Shown: positions 1 to 11,860, counted from the first letter of the stretch. The stretch: 64,000 nt of DNA from Massospora cicadina (GCA_022478985.1 JAKSZP010000211.1:62001-126000), one strand, 5' to 3'. Program-made: numbers and translations. The notes: a model not told the origin generated them from the sequence alone.

Positions 1-897
1 ATAAAGCCCAATGGGCAAGCAACTAATAGTCAGAAGGGGACAAGTAATGAATCCATGGTCAAAATTGCTGATGGCATCAAGCCATTGAGAAGTATGGTTG
101 CTGACACCAAACTCTCCTCAAAAATCATTAAGAAAAATCCCCAATGGGCCAGTATCTCAAGGACTGTTGTTGATAGTTTGAAGCCCTCATTGCAAAATTT
201 TGGGATTGGCAATCAATGGTGCCCATTTGGCTGAACAAACGCCCCAGTGACCGGGCATGGGTGGATTGGCCATCCCAAACCCATTTATGACCTATTAGGA
301 ATGCCCCTATGTGGGGTGGCCCTGGGGTTTCCTGTTGCCCATTGGGCCAGATGCCATCATGCTACCAACATAAATGAAGTAAAGCCTCAGATCAGGCATT
401 CATGGATGAAATAATAATGACTTGGCCTACTGCTGATTCCTTTGATGTTGTTTCAAATTAGAATCACTTCTCCTCCCTCACTCAAAAATTCTCTGGGTTA
501 GATCAAAATTTGAGGGCCTCAATCCCTGCTTTGACGAGCTACCAAATTGAGCACTATTTAATCAGTTGCAATGCACTGAGGAGTCTGTTAGTCAATTTTT
601 TTTATTTATCTTTCTAATAAATCCCTCTTCCCAAATCAGTTTTTTATATATTCAAATCCAAACCACCCTTCACGCCTATATTTCAAAAACCCATGGGACC
701 AGTGGACATGTTTACCTGGTGTGTTGCTAGGTTCTTATACATGACTATAGCTCATGAGCGCTCATTGACAAAATTCCTTCCTAGTTTCATATTAGTTGCG
801 CAAGTAGCAGTGACACTGGCATTTGGGCTTACCATTTGGGTACTTTGACACTTAAACTGGCAGGCCGGTCAAAAATTAACTTGCTATCTTCCTGACA
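1..897 (+). repeat. 5' LTR of element A (left ~325 bp outside window)
   Basis: Direct repeat of 4996-5359 plus 7303-7831. The LTR ends at TTCCTGACA (897), just where similarity with the other copy stops. An AATAAA at 616-621 is conserved in the right copy and could be the polyadenylation signal. A 60-codon minus-strand frame (30-212) recurs identically at 5025-5207 only because the LTR is repeated; I do not treat it as a gene. Confidence 0.9.
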
Positions 898-1290
898 TAA
901 TTGACTAACCATTATTATTAACCATTTCTGCCCTCTTTGTTGAGATGGGCATAACAATGGTTCTTTTCTTTCAGCTGAATAAGGTTGTGAAGAAGTTCTA
1001 CTATGGCCACAACAGCCTAGTATCTCCCAAATTGTCTAAGCCTACACTCCAAAATGGGATCATCATGATAGGAGCCACCAAAGTGGCCTTGGTGTTAACC
1101 CAGCTACAAATTGTTATGCAATTCAATCTCAATAGTTGCCACGGCTACCATGCCCATGTTAGTACCTTCTGGCATTCTGACTAATGAAATAGCTGCCACT
1201 GTTGCAAACCTAGTGGTTTCCCCCAATCTTAGTACCATCTCTTCCTTATCTACGGGCTCAACTATAACTGCTAATAAAGAGAATTATGCA
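898..1290 (+). pseudogene. Element A leader and gag remnant
   Basis: Between the LTR end and the protease. An open frame (945-1184, 79 codons) shows no recognisable gag motif or zinc knuckle. An intact gag would need about 1 kb here, so most of gag has been deleted. No clear primer-binding site beginning with TGG is visible after the LTR. Confidence 0.4.
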
Positions 1291-1560
1291 TACTTTTTAT
1301 TGCCACTGAAAATTAGTATTAGAGCTCACCACGTGTCCTTTGAGGCTTTGGTGGACACTGGAGCAGCGGGTAATTTTATGAGTTTAGAGCTAGCCCACCA
1401 GTTGTAACTTGACCTGGACTTAGATCCTACAGTGATGGTCGCTTCATCAGCCTCCCAGCCCTCATACCTAGTTTGACGCTCAGTACCTTTCTCTTTACAT
1501 CAGTTTAGCTTTTGTGATCAGTTCTTTGCAATGCTGAACTTGGTGTTTCTGGTAAGCTTA
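1291..1560 (+). pseudogene. Element A aspartic protease relic
   Basis: The frame reads EALVDTGAAGNFMSLELA around 1339-1392, the retropepsin active site D-T-G-A (first D codon at 1354), followed by the usual hydrophobic stretch. The product would cleave Gag-Pol in the virus-like particle. A stop at 1405-1407 and later shifts break the domain. It sits before the reverse transcriptase, as expected in Ty3/gypsy pol. Confidence 0.75.
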
Positions 1561-1827
1561 AGGGTAGGTTGGTGGCGTCAAAAGCATGTTAAAATTTACC
1601 TGGAGTCCAATATGTTGTCATTTGCTAATGATCAAATGGAAGATGAGTTTCCCTTAATGGATACTCTTACAAAATCTCAAGGTTAAAGTCCATCACTTCC
1701 CTTGTTTCCCCTGCAAGCCTTCCATCAGATTTTCCTGAGGCATTAATGGGATATCAAAGTATCTTCAATTCTGAGAAGGTGGACCATCTTCTCCCATACC
1801 AAATTTGATCTAGGGTTCAGAACAACA

Positions 1828-2570
1828 GTGCAGATGGTAAACATTAACTGCCCTTTGTACCCACACACAGCAGAGGAGGAGGCTGCTCTTAATGTATGGT
1901 TGGATGGCATGCTTAAGAAATGTTTGTTCAAAGAGACATCACCAGTTGCTTCTCCCATTGTTTTGCCAAGAAAGCCGATGGTTCCCTTTGTCCCTGTGTG
2001 GATTATGATCATCTAAATAAAATCACAGTTCATGATCCCTACCCTTTGCAACTGGAGAAAAGTATATGTCAAGCAATTTATAAGTTGCATGTGTTCTCAA
2101 TACTCAACCTTGTTAATGCTTTTAATCAAATTTGGGTGATGGAAGGTTAGGAACAGCTTACTGCTATCCAAACAAAGAGGGGTATTTTCCAATTCTGAGT
2201 AATGCCCTTCAGGTTGAAGAATGCACCAGCCATATTTCAAAGAATGATTGATAGCATGTTGGGTGATATCCGGTTCACCTGCGCAGTAGATTATAATGAT
2301 AATATCTTAGTACACTCCCCAATTACCAAACAACATGCAAAAGATTTGAAAGCAGTTGTGGCGGCCTTACATAAGGCGGGCCTATTTGTTAAGCCTTCAA
2401 AATTTGAGTTTTATTAGGAGGAAGTCACATTTTTAGGCAATCTTGTCTTAAAAGATGGGTATGCCATTCCCTTTAACAAGTTGGATGCCATCCACAAGTG
2501 GCCCACTTCAACAACCCAAAAGCAATTAGGAGCTTTTTAAGCACTATAATTTTCTTAAAAAAATTCTTTT
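1828..2570 (+). pseudogene. Element A reverse transcriptase relic
   Basis: Three frames carry successive reverse transcriptase blocks: a leader ending in VASPIV, then CVDYDHLNKITVHDPYPLQ, then a palm segment with FRLKNAPAIFQRMIDSML and the thumb motif KPSKFEFY. The catalytic Y-x-D-D box has become Y-N-D-N (2292-2303), so one metal-binding aspartate is lost. Stops at 2148 and 2415 and frame changes between blocks confirm a pseudogene. The RT would copy element RNA into cDNA. Confidence 0.85.
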
Positions 2571-3115
2571 CTGCTCTATCCCAGTTAGCTGCCCCACTTC
2601 ATCCTCCTAGGGTAAAGATGTCCCCTTTTGTTGGACGCCTGAGTGCCAGAAGGCATTTGAGTCAATTAAAGAGGTGCTTTTGTCTCCCCTATCCTAAAAC
2701 ATGTGGACCTTTCCAGCCCTATATCATAGCCTGCAATGCATCATCTGTTGCGGTGGGGGCTGTATTGCTTCAGGAGCATGAGGGGTTAGAGAATCCTGTT
2801 GCCTACTTTTCCTGCAAGCTCTCTCCTATGGAGCAGTCTTGGCCATCTATGATAAGGAGCTGGCAGCTGTGGCATGGGCCTTGATCTACTGGCGATATCT
2901 TTTGCAGGGTTCTAAAAATGAGTTAACAGTGCAAACAGACCATCAAGCCCTTCTCTACTTCCGCAAACCACAGAAGTTGTCACACAGGCAAGCTCAAACC
3001 TACCAGGATTTTTGTAGCTTTAACTTCAAATATGAGTTTGTGAAAGAAGCGTTAAATGTTATTCCTGACTTTTTAAGTCATAACCCTGCACATTGCCCTA
3101 TAGATCCAAATGGGG
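2571..3115 (+). pseudogene. Element A RNase H relic
   Basis: Frames at 2498-2884 and 2839-3288 carry IIACNASSVAVGAVLLQEH, YDKELAAVAWAL and QTDHQALLYFRKPQKLS, the Ty3/gypsy RNase H pattern. The first catalytic aspartate of the usual T-D-A-S block is replaced by asparagine (C-N-A-S), a C-to-T type change. One frameshift near 2840 separates the two halves. The domain would remove the RNA strand during reverse transcription. Confidence 0.85.
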
Positions 3116-3399
3116 TGGATCTGGTTACCGTTATCCCTCCCAACCAACTCTTATCCATCATCCCTCTCATAGTCTCACAAGTGGACTTAGCTCCCAATGC
3201 ACCTCTTATTTCACGGTTTTTAACATCCCAAATGATATGTCCCAAAGGATTGGAGCTTTCTGAAATGAATGTCCCTCTCGGCTCATAAGCATTCCCTATA
3301 TTCCTTGGTGGGAAGTCTTGTCTATTTTTGGTCACAGGTGTGAGTTCCTCCTCTTTTTTAACCCAAAGTGTTTCAGATTCACCAAAATCCCCCACAGTT

Positions 3400-4418
3400 G
3401 GCCATCAGGGTAATAAGAAATGTATCAATCTGATTAAGCATACTATAATTGGGCGGGATTGTCAAAAGATGTACTAGCCTGGACCACCAATTGTGTTACC
3501 CGCGTGTGGGCCAAGTCAGATCAATCAGGAAAGAATGGTCTCCACCACCCATTACAACAGGGTGAGGGTCCATGGACATCAGTGTCCATGGATTTTATTG
3601 TCAAACTCCCTGTTCTAATGAGTTTACTGCAACGATGGTGGTGGTTGATTGTTATACAAAATTTGCCCTATTTATCCCATGCTCGTCCACCATTTCTTCA
3701 GAAGAAACTACCCATCTCTTCATGCGCCATGTGTTTTCTATGTTTGGTCTCCTGCAGGAGATTATCAGTGACCGTGGGCTCAAGTTTACAATGCGGTTCT
3801 GGTATGAGCTTTTATTAATTTTAAATATTAAACCCTGTTAATCTACAGCATATCATTTATAGTCCAATAGACAAATTGAGCTGGTTGATCAGATCTTGTC
3901 ACAGTACTTGCGCTGCTATGCTTCAGCTGCACAGGATACCTGGGCCAATGACCTAACTCTCACTCAATTTGCTTTATAATAATGAAACGCATGCCTCTAT
4001 GAGGTTTTCCCAATATGAAGCGATTTTGTGGTATAACCCCTTATTTTTGGTCAGTCCTTGTCTGCGTCCAGAGGTCCCAGCTGCTGTTGTCATGCAGAGC
4101 ACATTTGGTCTACCCAGTCCTTGGTGCAGGAGCATCTCACTAAGGCTATTGGTGACTACAAGCGTTTTGCAGAATGGAAGCGGCTTCCTGCCCATGATAT
4201 TGTGGTGGGCTCATATGTCATGGTTGATACACGCCATTTGCAGATGCAGGTATTCTCCCAGAAGTTTTCAAGAAAGTGTTCAGGTCCTCACTTGGTGGAG
4301 AAAGATTTTGGTAATGGTGCTTTCTGGTTAAAGTTGCCATCTTACTGGAAACAACATCCATTTCTTCACATATCTCAGCTGTCACCGTTCAAGGGGACTA
4401 TCCCCTCTGGATCCTGAG
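3400..4418 (+). pseudogene. Element A integrase relic
   Basis: Overlapping frames show the core: SVSMDFIVKLP (first catalytic D), TMVVVDCYTKFALFIPC, then EIISDRGLKFTMRFW (second D), and NSNRQ-like and AYHL-like traces near 3850. The C-terminal module VEKDFGNGAFWLKLP and FLHISQLSPFKG lies at 4290-4400. Frames change near 3600 and 3840 and after 3970. The enzyme would insert the cDNA into the chromosome; the following chromodomain would bias target choice. Confidence 0.85.
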
Positions 4419-4600
4419 CTAATAGTGATTGAGGATGTGGTGGAGGCTAAAGTGGAGAGTATCTAGCATCCCACAGATCTCAGAGGTCAGTTTAGTATCA
4501 CATTGCATGGAAGGGTTATCCAGCCTTTGAAAACAGTTGGGTAAAAGCCTGTGATTGCACAAACTGCATGAAACAAGGTGAGGCTTTTCACGTGTCCCAA
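4419..4600 (+). pseudogene. Element A chromodomain relic
   Basis: Immediately after the integrase C-terminus one frame gives an EDVVEAKVESI-like start, a stop, then RGQ and WKGYPAFENSWVKACDC. This is the chromodomain pattern (W-K-G-Y-P...N-S-W). In chromoviruses this domain reads histone marks such as H3K9 methylation and directs insertion to heterochromatin. At least one stop (near 4468) and one shift interrupt it. Confidence 0.75.
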
Positions 4601-4670
4601 TCCAATGATCCCCATCCCCCTGCAAAGGTTTCAGCTTTAGTGGCGATTAAGTTGCTAAGGCTCACAAAAA

Positions 4671-5359
4671 TGTAACTCTCACACAGTTTCCCGGTGGCGG
4701 GGCCCTCCCATTGGAAAATAATAAGCGTAATATAATTTCAGGGGAATGTCCCCTCCGCGTGGACCAAGCAGTTTTCCCTTTTCCTGATAATAAAAAAGAG
4801 TCTGAAGAGGACAGCTGTACCCCTCATCACCCAGGGTAACCTTGCCCATGTGGTATATGAGTGCTGGTAACAGCGCTTCCTCTGGAGACTTCTCCTCTGG
4901 TACCAGCACTTTCCACTGCTGAAATAGTTTGCCATATCTAGGAAATCTGTACAGAAATCATCAAATTGAAGCCAAAATATCTGAAACCTATGAGAATAAA
5001 GCCCAATGGGCAAGCAACTAATAGTCAGAAGGGGACAAGTAATGAATCCATGGTCAAAATTGCTGATGGCATCAAGCCATTGAGAAGTATGGTTGCTGAC
5101 ACCAAACTCTCCTCAAAAATCATTAAGAAAAATCCCCAATGGGCCAGTATCTCAAGGACTGTTGTTGATAGTTTGAAGCCCTCATTGCAAAATTTTGGGA
5201 TTGGCAATCAATGGTGCCCATTTGGCTGAACAAACGCCCCAGTGACCGGGCATGGGTGGATTGGCCATCCCAAACCCATTTCTGACCCGCTGGAACTTCC
5301 CCTATGTGGGGTGGCCCTAGGGAATTCCTGTTGCTTATTGGGCCAGATGCCATCATGCT
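4671..5359 (+). repeat. 3' LTR of element A, first part
   Basis: Begins TGTAACTCTC at 4671 after an A-rich run; TGT at this end pairs with ACA at the other LTR end. Bases 4996-5359 repeat 1-363 almost exactly. The LTR is interrupted at 5359 by X1 and resumes at 7303, giving a reconstructed length of about 1.2 kb. Confidence 0.85.
5344..5359. repeat. Target-site duplication of X1, left copy
   Basis: CAGATGCCATCATGCT recurs perfectly at 7287-7302, while the uninterrupted LTR copy near 348-363 has this site once. Sixteen bases is typical of LINE-type target-primed insertion, not of an LTR element (4-6 bp). Confidence 0.9.
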
Positions 5360-7286
5360 TTTATTTGACTGAGGTAAGCCAACCAGGGGACGGACATTAT
5401 TAAACTAAAACTAAAAATCATAATAAAAATAATAACTATTCAAACAAAATGCCCAAAATGGACAGATCAATTGAATCATAACTAACAAAATATCCAACCA
5501 GGTGGGCAGCAAATACTGCTATCCCTCCATGGTGGATGGGGAGTGGGGATCAGGGGGCTCATCTTCAGCCACATCCATCTCATCCCAGAGTAGGGTGCAT
5601 GTTAAGGCAGATAGTAAGGGTGTGGGGGCATCGGCGGTATGGGATTCAATATCCTTGATGACTGGAACTTCCAAATAGTTACCAGCCATCATAATGCCAA
5701 CGATGTATTTGGCCAAAGTGTCTTCAGCTTTGAGGTGGGCGTCTGGGAGTTTAACGAATGTGGCAATGTTGGTTTGGGTTATTTTGATTTTTGCTTCCAT
5801 GCTACTGTTACCACATTCTGGATGGCTTGAGTGACGTTTTTGTGTAAAATTTTCATATTGATCTTACCTTGTGTAGTAAGATCTTTGGAGATAACGGGAG
5901 GTGGAATTCCTCCTGTGAGCACAGCCACAGATTTGGCGGCAGCTTTGTGGAGTGGAAGGCAATCTGGTGTGGCAGCTGCTTCTACTGCAAGCTGGTGGTC
6001 ACTGTAGAACAGCTTGGCATTAGGTTGTGGGACATATTTCTGAGGCAGAAATTTTGCATCCCATTCTGCGTTACAGAACTGCTCGACTTGCAGTGATGGT
6101 TCTTCAACAATGTTACCTGATTCATCAATTTCATTTAATAATTTTCATGGGTTTTGGTTGAATTGGATTGGGGAGTCAGCATATGGTTGAGGTTTGTTCA
6201 ATTTGTTTGCAGACGCATAAGATCAAACTGGGATCTAATCTTATGCTTTATTGGAGGAATTATTTATGGCATTGGGGTGAGGAGGAGGCTGATTGGTGGC
6301 TGCAGGTGCAGCTGCAGCATCAGGCATTGGAGGAGGGGAAGGTAGGATCATACCTCATGTTGGAGTTGGCATGGGGTGGGCGGCGGATTAATGGGTGTCA
6401 GGCAAACTTTTGGCATCAGCAGAGGTTCTTGAGTATGGGCATTTGTGTTTTGAGTGGTCTAACTTGAGACAGGATGGACAATCATCCATCCGCCCTCAAC
6501 GCAGGCCCAGAACAGATGGTCGGGGGCAGATGGGATGGTGGCGTAAGGTGGAATTGCCAAAGAAATTTTAGTGAATTCAGGGCTGATTGTGGCATATGCC
6601 TGAGGCCCAGCAAGGCGTGTGGACCCATTTGGGACCACAAATTGCAAGATAAGATTGGCGCCATAGGCTGCCAAACATTCCATCAGCTCCTGGTGGAGCA
6701 CTTTGGGGGGGCAGGTGGGTGGGAAAACCAGCGAACTGGAACACCAAGGTGGTGTCCGTTGGGAGCTGGGTTTGAGTTGTTGGAAGGGGAATATTATTGA
6801 ATATTAGTGGCACCGTTGCTGCAGTGGCTGCATCAGCTTCACAGGGGAAGCCAAGATCAAAGTAACCCTTCTAGGGGAGGAAGTCAATAAAACAGGCTGG
6901 TGTCATCACCGCCTGAGCCATTTTGATTATGACTTGGTCATTGTAGGGGAAGAATTTCCCATATTTGACCCTAAGGCCAAAACACATGTTGCTTTGGGGG
7001 AGTACCAGGGGGCAGCGGGGCACCGCTTGGGTTTGGGCAAGACGGGCATTGAGATCCTTGGGAGGAACGAATTGTCCCAAGGGTTTGGAATGACTGGGCG
7101 AGCCAGTCTGAGCACATTTTACTGTTGGATGGAAAATGGAGGGGGGAGTTTCACCGCTGCCCCACGCTAGGACAGTCAGCAGGGGATCCAATGACATCAG
7201 AGAAAGACTTTGGTGTGCAATTAAGTATTTGCTTTTAATTTACCAAATAATTTTCTTGGAGAGTTACGCTGAGCAGAGAGAGAGAG
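5360..7286 (-). mobile_element. X1: ORF1-only LINE-like ('half-LINE') insertion in LTR of A
   Basis: A 1.9-kb insert within a 16-bp perfect duplication splits an LTR that is continuous in the other copy. On the minus strand it holds one decayed gene with a CCHC zinc knuckle and no reverse transcriptase. Its 3' end (left side, 5360-5394) reads TCCGTCCCCTGGTTGGCT then TACCTCAGTCAAATAAA, resembling the 3' end of LINE b. It looks like a non-autonomous LINE derivative comparable in concept to mammalian HAL1. A short GA repeat (7275-7286) marks its 5' end. Confidence 0.8.
5519..7197 (-). pseudogene. X1 ORF1-like nucleic-acid-binding protein, frameshifted
   Basis: Read from 7197 downward, frames give an N-terminal block ending MTPACFIDFLP, then MPLIFNNIPLPT, then VLHQELMECLAAYGANLIL and QFVVPNGSTRL, then a perfect C-x2-C-x4-H-x4-C knuckle CPSCLKLDHSKHKC (6439-6480). 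A long C-terminal part follows, with AEDTLAKYIVGIMMAG near the end (5519-5800). The middle resembles the LINE b ORF1 pattern (L-x-H/Q-x-L ... YG ... before a CCHC). At least three frame changes. The protein would bind element RNA. X2 (about 43440-44440) has the same N-terminal and knuckle blocks; X3 has only the C-terminal domain. Confidence 0.7.
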
Positions 7287-7302
7287 CAGATGCCATCATG
7301 CT
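7287..7302. repeat. Target-site duplication of X1, right copy
   Basis: Identical to 5344-5359. After it the LTR sequence of A resumes (ACCAACATAAAT), proving the insertion boundaries. Confidence 0.9.
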
Positions 7303-7831
7303 AACCAACATAAATGCAGTAAAGCCTTAATCAGGCGTTTGTGGATGAACCAATAGTGACTTGGCCTACTACCAATTCCTTTGATGTTGGTTCAAATTAG
7401 AATCACTTCCCCCCTCTTTCAAAATTCTCTAGGTTAGGTAAAAATTTGAGGGCTTCAATCCCTGCTTTGACAAGCTACCAAATCAAACACTATTTAATCA
7501 GTTGCAATCTACTGGGGTTTTGTTGGTTTTTCTCTATTTAACTTTCCAATAAATCCCTCTTCCCAAATCCAGTTTTTTTACATGTTCAAATTTAAATTAC
7601 CCTTCTCGCTTATATTTCAAAATTTTTTGGGACCAGTGGCTGTGTTTACCTGGTGCGTTGCTAGGTTATTATACATGACTATGGCTCATGCGCACTCAGT
7701 GGCGAAATTCCTTCCTGGTTTCATATTAGTTTCGCAAGTAGCAGTGCCACTGGCATTTAGGCTTACCATTTGGGTACTTTGACACTTAAACTGACAGGCT
7801 GGTCTAAAATTAGCTTGCTACCTTCCTGACA
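7303..7831 (+). repeat. 3' LTR of element A, second part
   Basis: Matches 364-897 along its whole length (start ACCAACATAAAT, end TTCCTGACA). It continues the LTR broken at 5359, with X1 plus one copy of its target duplication between. An AATAAA lies at about 7549. Confidence 0.88.
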
Positions 7832-10402
7832 CACAGGGGCTTTGTGGCCAGACAAAAGCCTCCCCTGTACTAGGGCATAAAATGTTTTAGAAAAGGATAG
7901 TGAAAAGGCAATTGCATGGTCTGTAAACCAAATGATTGATGATGGAATGAAGTTGGCTAGCACAACTCATCCAATTAGACTAGAGTGTTGTCCATGCAGA
8001 GAGGCAATACTATTTGTTATCTTATCCAGGAGATGACTCTCCATCATGATGTTGGCATACACTCTGACTTAAGCCATACTCCCAGCGGCGGACAGGTCCA
8101 GCTGCCAGCTTGGTAGTAAAGTGAAGTATAAGTGGGGTAATTGAGGAATCTCATCTATTATATCTAGTGAGGAATATTAAGGATTTCTTAATCCTCTGAC
8201 CCAAGGTGGATAATACCCAATGGGTCTGATATTTTCCTAGAAAGTATAATTTCAGTTTTTTAAGCATTAAGTGATGCGTTGCTGATGGATGAGTATTTTT
8301 TATTGTCTTCTCAAGTATGTGAGCATCATGATTGATGGAGATCCCAACACACAGCCATCAGCAAAAACCATCATTTTGAATGGCGGTTGGCCATGGACAT
8401 TGACTCCATTGATGAGGGCATTTGCATTTTGGATTAATGATCAAGACTAAAATTATATAATATAGGGCTTAAATGGTCACCTTGGCGGAGTCCCCTCTTT
8501 GGAAAACTAAATTAGTTAGAAAACCTGCTCCACGTACATCCATAGAGGCTGACTCAGTGAACAGCATCATCTAGTTTATATAATTTATTTAGAAGGTTAA
8601 ATTTTTAAGGGAAGCCCTGAGATAAGCCAAGTTTACCCTTTTATATGCTTTCTGTTAATCTATGAAAACAAGCGCTACAGAGGCTTTATATTGGCAGACA
8701 TTGGAAACTGTGTGATTATCCCATATGGATCTTCTGGGGACAAATCCATATTGTGAAGGGGATGTCACTTCAGTTGCAATTTCCCTTAGTCATTTAGCCA
8801 TAATTTTTGTGAATATTTTTTATCAGTGTTGGTTAAGAAGATTGAGCACCAGTTGGATAGGTTTAATCTATCTCCCTTTATGAAGAGAGTGACTTTGCAT
8901 GCTTCTTTACCTTAAGGTAGTAGTAATGTTTTCATTATGAATTATTCATGGAAGCTAAAAGAATATTAGAATTATTATTAAATATTTTTTATAGAATCCA
9001 TAGGGAAGTCCATCAGGGCTAGGGCATTTCCCTTGTGATGCACTGTGCACCACTTCCCATAATTTCTCTCATGAAATTAAGTTTACTAAGTTGTTGGTTT
9101 AAACTGTGGAGCCAATATGTGCACTGGTGAGAAATTTTTCAATTTTCTCTTGTTTGACTAGATCAAATTAGTATAAATTTGTGTAAAACCTGTGTACTTT
9201 AGTTGCAACTTCTTCCAGCATTTCTGCTATAGGTGTATCTGGCCACCAGACCTGTGTGCAGGCTATAAGCTCTTATGGGAGTAAAATCAGCAGAAAAAAT
9301 AACTTGAACATGTTTCTCAAGCCTATATTACTTTTTGCGCAGAAGTGAACACCAATGAAGTGCTGATGTTCACTTACAAAATCTTTTAAGCATGCAGATG
9401 CCACGGCCATTATGCCCTTATTCCAGGGCTGTATCCTGTGTGTGATATTTTTTTCCATGTGATCAATTTCTGATAAATTGCATTTAATGATAGCTGAAGC
9501 TGCTTAGAATCTTCTTGATGATTTATGTTTAATCTGGTGAACTGTTATTTCTTAAAGTTTTACCAGGTGGTCAGCGGGTCTGAGCAGAAAATTGTTTAAA
9601 TCACGTGCTGAGTATATTTTCTCCACTCAGGAATGAAACTCAAAGGCGTTAAAATTTTATAAGCATTTTCTTAACCACCTGGGTGCTTAAATGATCGATT
9701 TTAATAGTTAAAGGACACCAAAACTAGATAATGATTGGAGAATTAGATTTCTGTAGTTTTAAATTTATAAATTAGGTATCAGAAAACAAATGGTGCAAGT
9801 ATGAGGTCTATGTGTGACATAGAGTTTATTTAACATTGTGCACATGAGGGCGCGTCATGTTCTGCATAAGAGGCAAGCGTTTGTGTAGAGTATCATATAG
9901 GTTCAAGATAGCTTTTAACATGCAAAGAAAGTTTCATGTTCCCTTGTGGTGCATCCGTTGTGTGTGTCCATCAGTCAGTGTTTGGGTTAACCCAGCAGTT
10001 CATGTCTCCTATAACAAAGGTCACTGAAAGATGGAAATGCAAAGGCTGAGAGAAATTTATGATGCTCTTGAATGAAGTTTAGTGTGTATATGCTGGCTAT
10101 TATTTGCACCTCTTTGTGCCAGGAGAAGGTGTAGGCTAGTACGCAGCTGTCCAAAAATAATTTTTATTAATCAATTTAAAATTTTGGTTTGCACACACTA
10201 TCACCCCACAATGCTGCAACCAAAATGATAGTGTTGGGAGGAGCATGTTTTCCCATTATCCTACTTTCCTTTTGAACATTGAATCCAGCACCACCAAGAT
10301 GTTTACAGGGGGGTTGCGCAGAAGACTCTTCTTCTTGGCCCAGGAAGTTAAGTCCTTGAATCCCGCCATGTTTAAAGTCCCTATCTCTACTGAGACACTC
10401 AG
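7832..10402 (-). pseudogene. LINE a ORF2 relic (endonuclease-reverse transcriptase)
   Basis: The frame at 7763-7963 reads FSLSFSKTFYALVQGRLLSGH, matching FSPSFFKSLYALLQGWLWSGH of LINE b. Further upstream a F-A-D-G-C-V block (about 8350) replaces F-A-D-D-C-V, so the catalytic pair is lost; a P-D-G-x-P-Y block lies near 9020. The endonuclease part is recognisable at DNA level at 10190-10400 by similarity to 58945-59150. Numerous stops. The intact protein would nick DNA and prime reverse transcription at the nick. Confidence 0.8.
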
Positions 10403-10419
10403 TGAGCCTCAGGAGCAGT

Positions 10420-11860
10420 TGTCAGGGCCCCAGCCCTACTCCCTTGCCCTCCTTACTCACTTTTACATCCTTGCTGCAAGTGCCATAATTATGAGTAGAC
10501 ACTGAGGTATAGTATGCCCCTTTCACTACTGCTGTTTTGGTTCCCTTCTTGTATTTGTTGGCTTTTAATTTTTCACTGCACTGCGCTTGTGTGTTCTCAT
10601 TAGGCACAGTTGTGTCTGAAGAACTTAATTATTGATGTTCCATCACATTTGGGTTGTATTTCATAATCTTAGAGATTTTGAAATTCCCCTGTGATGATAA
10701 ATTTACACCCAAATCAAATTTTGTCAAATCCTGTTAGATTGGATTGGCTGCTTGGTTTTTTATAGAATTTGATTGGCTCAAAGTTGCTAGTTCTTCCATA
10801 TCTTCCTGCATCTGTTTAGGTGAGATGTTTATTCCACCAAGGCCTTTGCCTTGGCCACAGCCAGCTTGTGGACCTATTTGGCCATTTTTTGCTCTATTGG
10901 GAAAATTGGGTCAATAATGTTATATTGTCCAAATTACTTATTCAAATACTTGGGTAGTCTGTGATTTTTACATACTCTGGGTCATTTTTGACCATTTTTT
11001 CATCACAAAAATACATTTCTATTAGGCCTTCTTTTATGGGATAGGAATTAATCTTGTGTCCAAAGGACTGAAAGTTTTTGAATATGGATGGTGCACTCAC
11101 CATTGTTGCACAAAATAATTGGATTGTTTCCCATCAATAATAATAGAGGCACTAGTACTAAAAAAATAATAATAGAGGCAATGTGGGGGATTTTTGTGAG
11201 ATCCTCTAATAACTCTGGGTTTGTTGCAATGATTGCAATATCCTTCCCTGTGCTAAGGGTTGGCATTAATTGATATCTTTGCATCTTGAACTGCTTAATT
11301 TCTCTTAATGATTCCAAGCCCTCCTGGAGATGGTGTTCAACTACTGTGCATGCAAGTATTTTAAGAATATAGTTGAAAATAATAAAAATGTCTTTGTATT
11401 CTTTCTATTGTACGTTTGGTTGAAACAAATTGTTGACCATCAGGGAGGTCTACCACTACACTGACCTTTGTAGTATCATTTGCTTCTTCAGCCATCTCAA
11501 ACCCAAGGTCTACCCAGCCATGTTGGATGGTATGGGTTGTCATGTACACAGCGCTTGGGAATAATTTTGGTTGGGCTTCGCTGAACTTTTCCCAAAATGC
11601 AGTGCCTATGTATCTAAAAATACAAGAATCCCATGATAACCAATGACGTGGTTAAGAATGTGACACTTCCATTTAACTACAATATTTTACTAAAAATACA
11701 TGAAACCTGCAGGGTGCACCATTTCAGGTTTTTTTTATTTTCGCTTGGTTTTTGTTATTTCCTGTACGCTTGGTGCCTTTTGGCGGTGAAAGTCCATGTC
11801 AGCTGCCCTTTACCGCATTTTCTCAATCCTGTCCTTGTTTATTAATCATGCTCATCTCAC
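10420..11860 (-). pseudogene. LINE a ORF1 relic
   Basis: Two frames match LINE b ORF1: HTIQHGWVDLGFEMAEEAND with VVVDLPDGQQ (11361-11549), and FKMQRYQLMPTLSTGKDIAI with LEDLTKIPHIASI (11048-11317). The zinc-knuckle region is reduced to a CNNGECT-like trace. A 29-bp gain (13-bp insert plus 16-bp duplication, 11152-11180) shifts the frame. Confidence 0.75.
11136..11180 (-). repeat. 13-bp tail-only retroinsertion with 16-bp target duplication
   Basis: AATAATAATAGAGGCA occurs at 11136-11151 and again, identical, at 11165-11180. The 13 bases between (11152-11164, CTAGTACTAAAAA) equal the last 13 bases of retroinsertion X3 (29666-29678). This looks like target-primed reverse transcription that stopped after copying only the 3' tail. 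The strand is uncertain: as written, the tail reads 5'->3' on the plus strand. Confidence 0.75.

Larger units (their letters stand above)
1..7831 (+). mobile_element. Element A: Ty3/gypsy chromovirus, left LTR truncated by window
   Basis: Two directly repeated LTRs flank a pol region in the order protease, reverse transcriptase, RNase H, integrase, chromodomain, the Ty3/gypsy chromovirus order. Bases 1-363 match 4996-5359 and 364-897 match 7303-7831; the right LTR is split by insertion X1. The internal part (898-4670) is only about 3.8 kb because most of gag is missing. Every frame carries stops or shifts, so the copy is dead. The right end lies in the 3' half of LINE copy a, so A probably inserted into that LINE. 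The left target duplication is outside the window. Confidence 0.9.
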
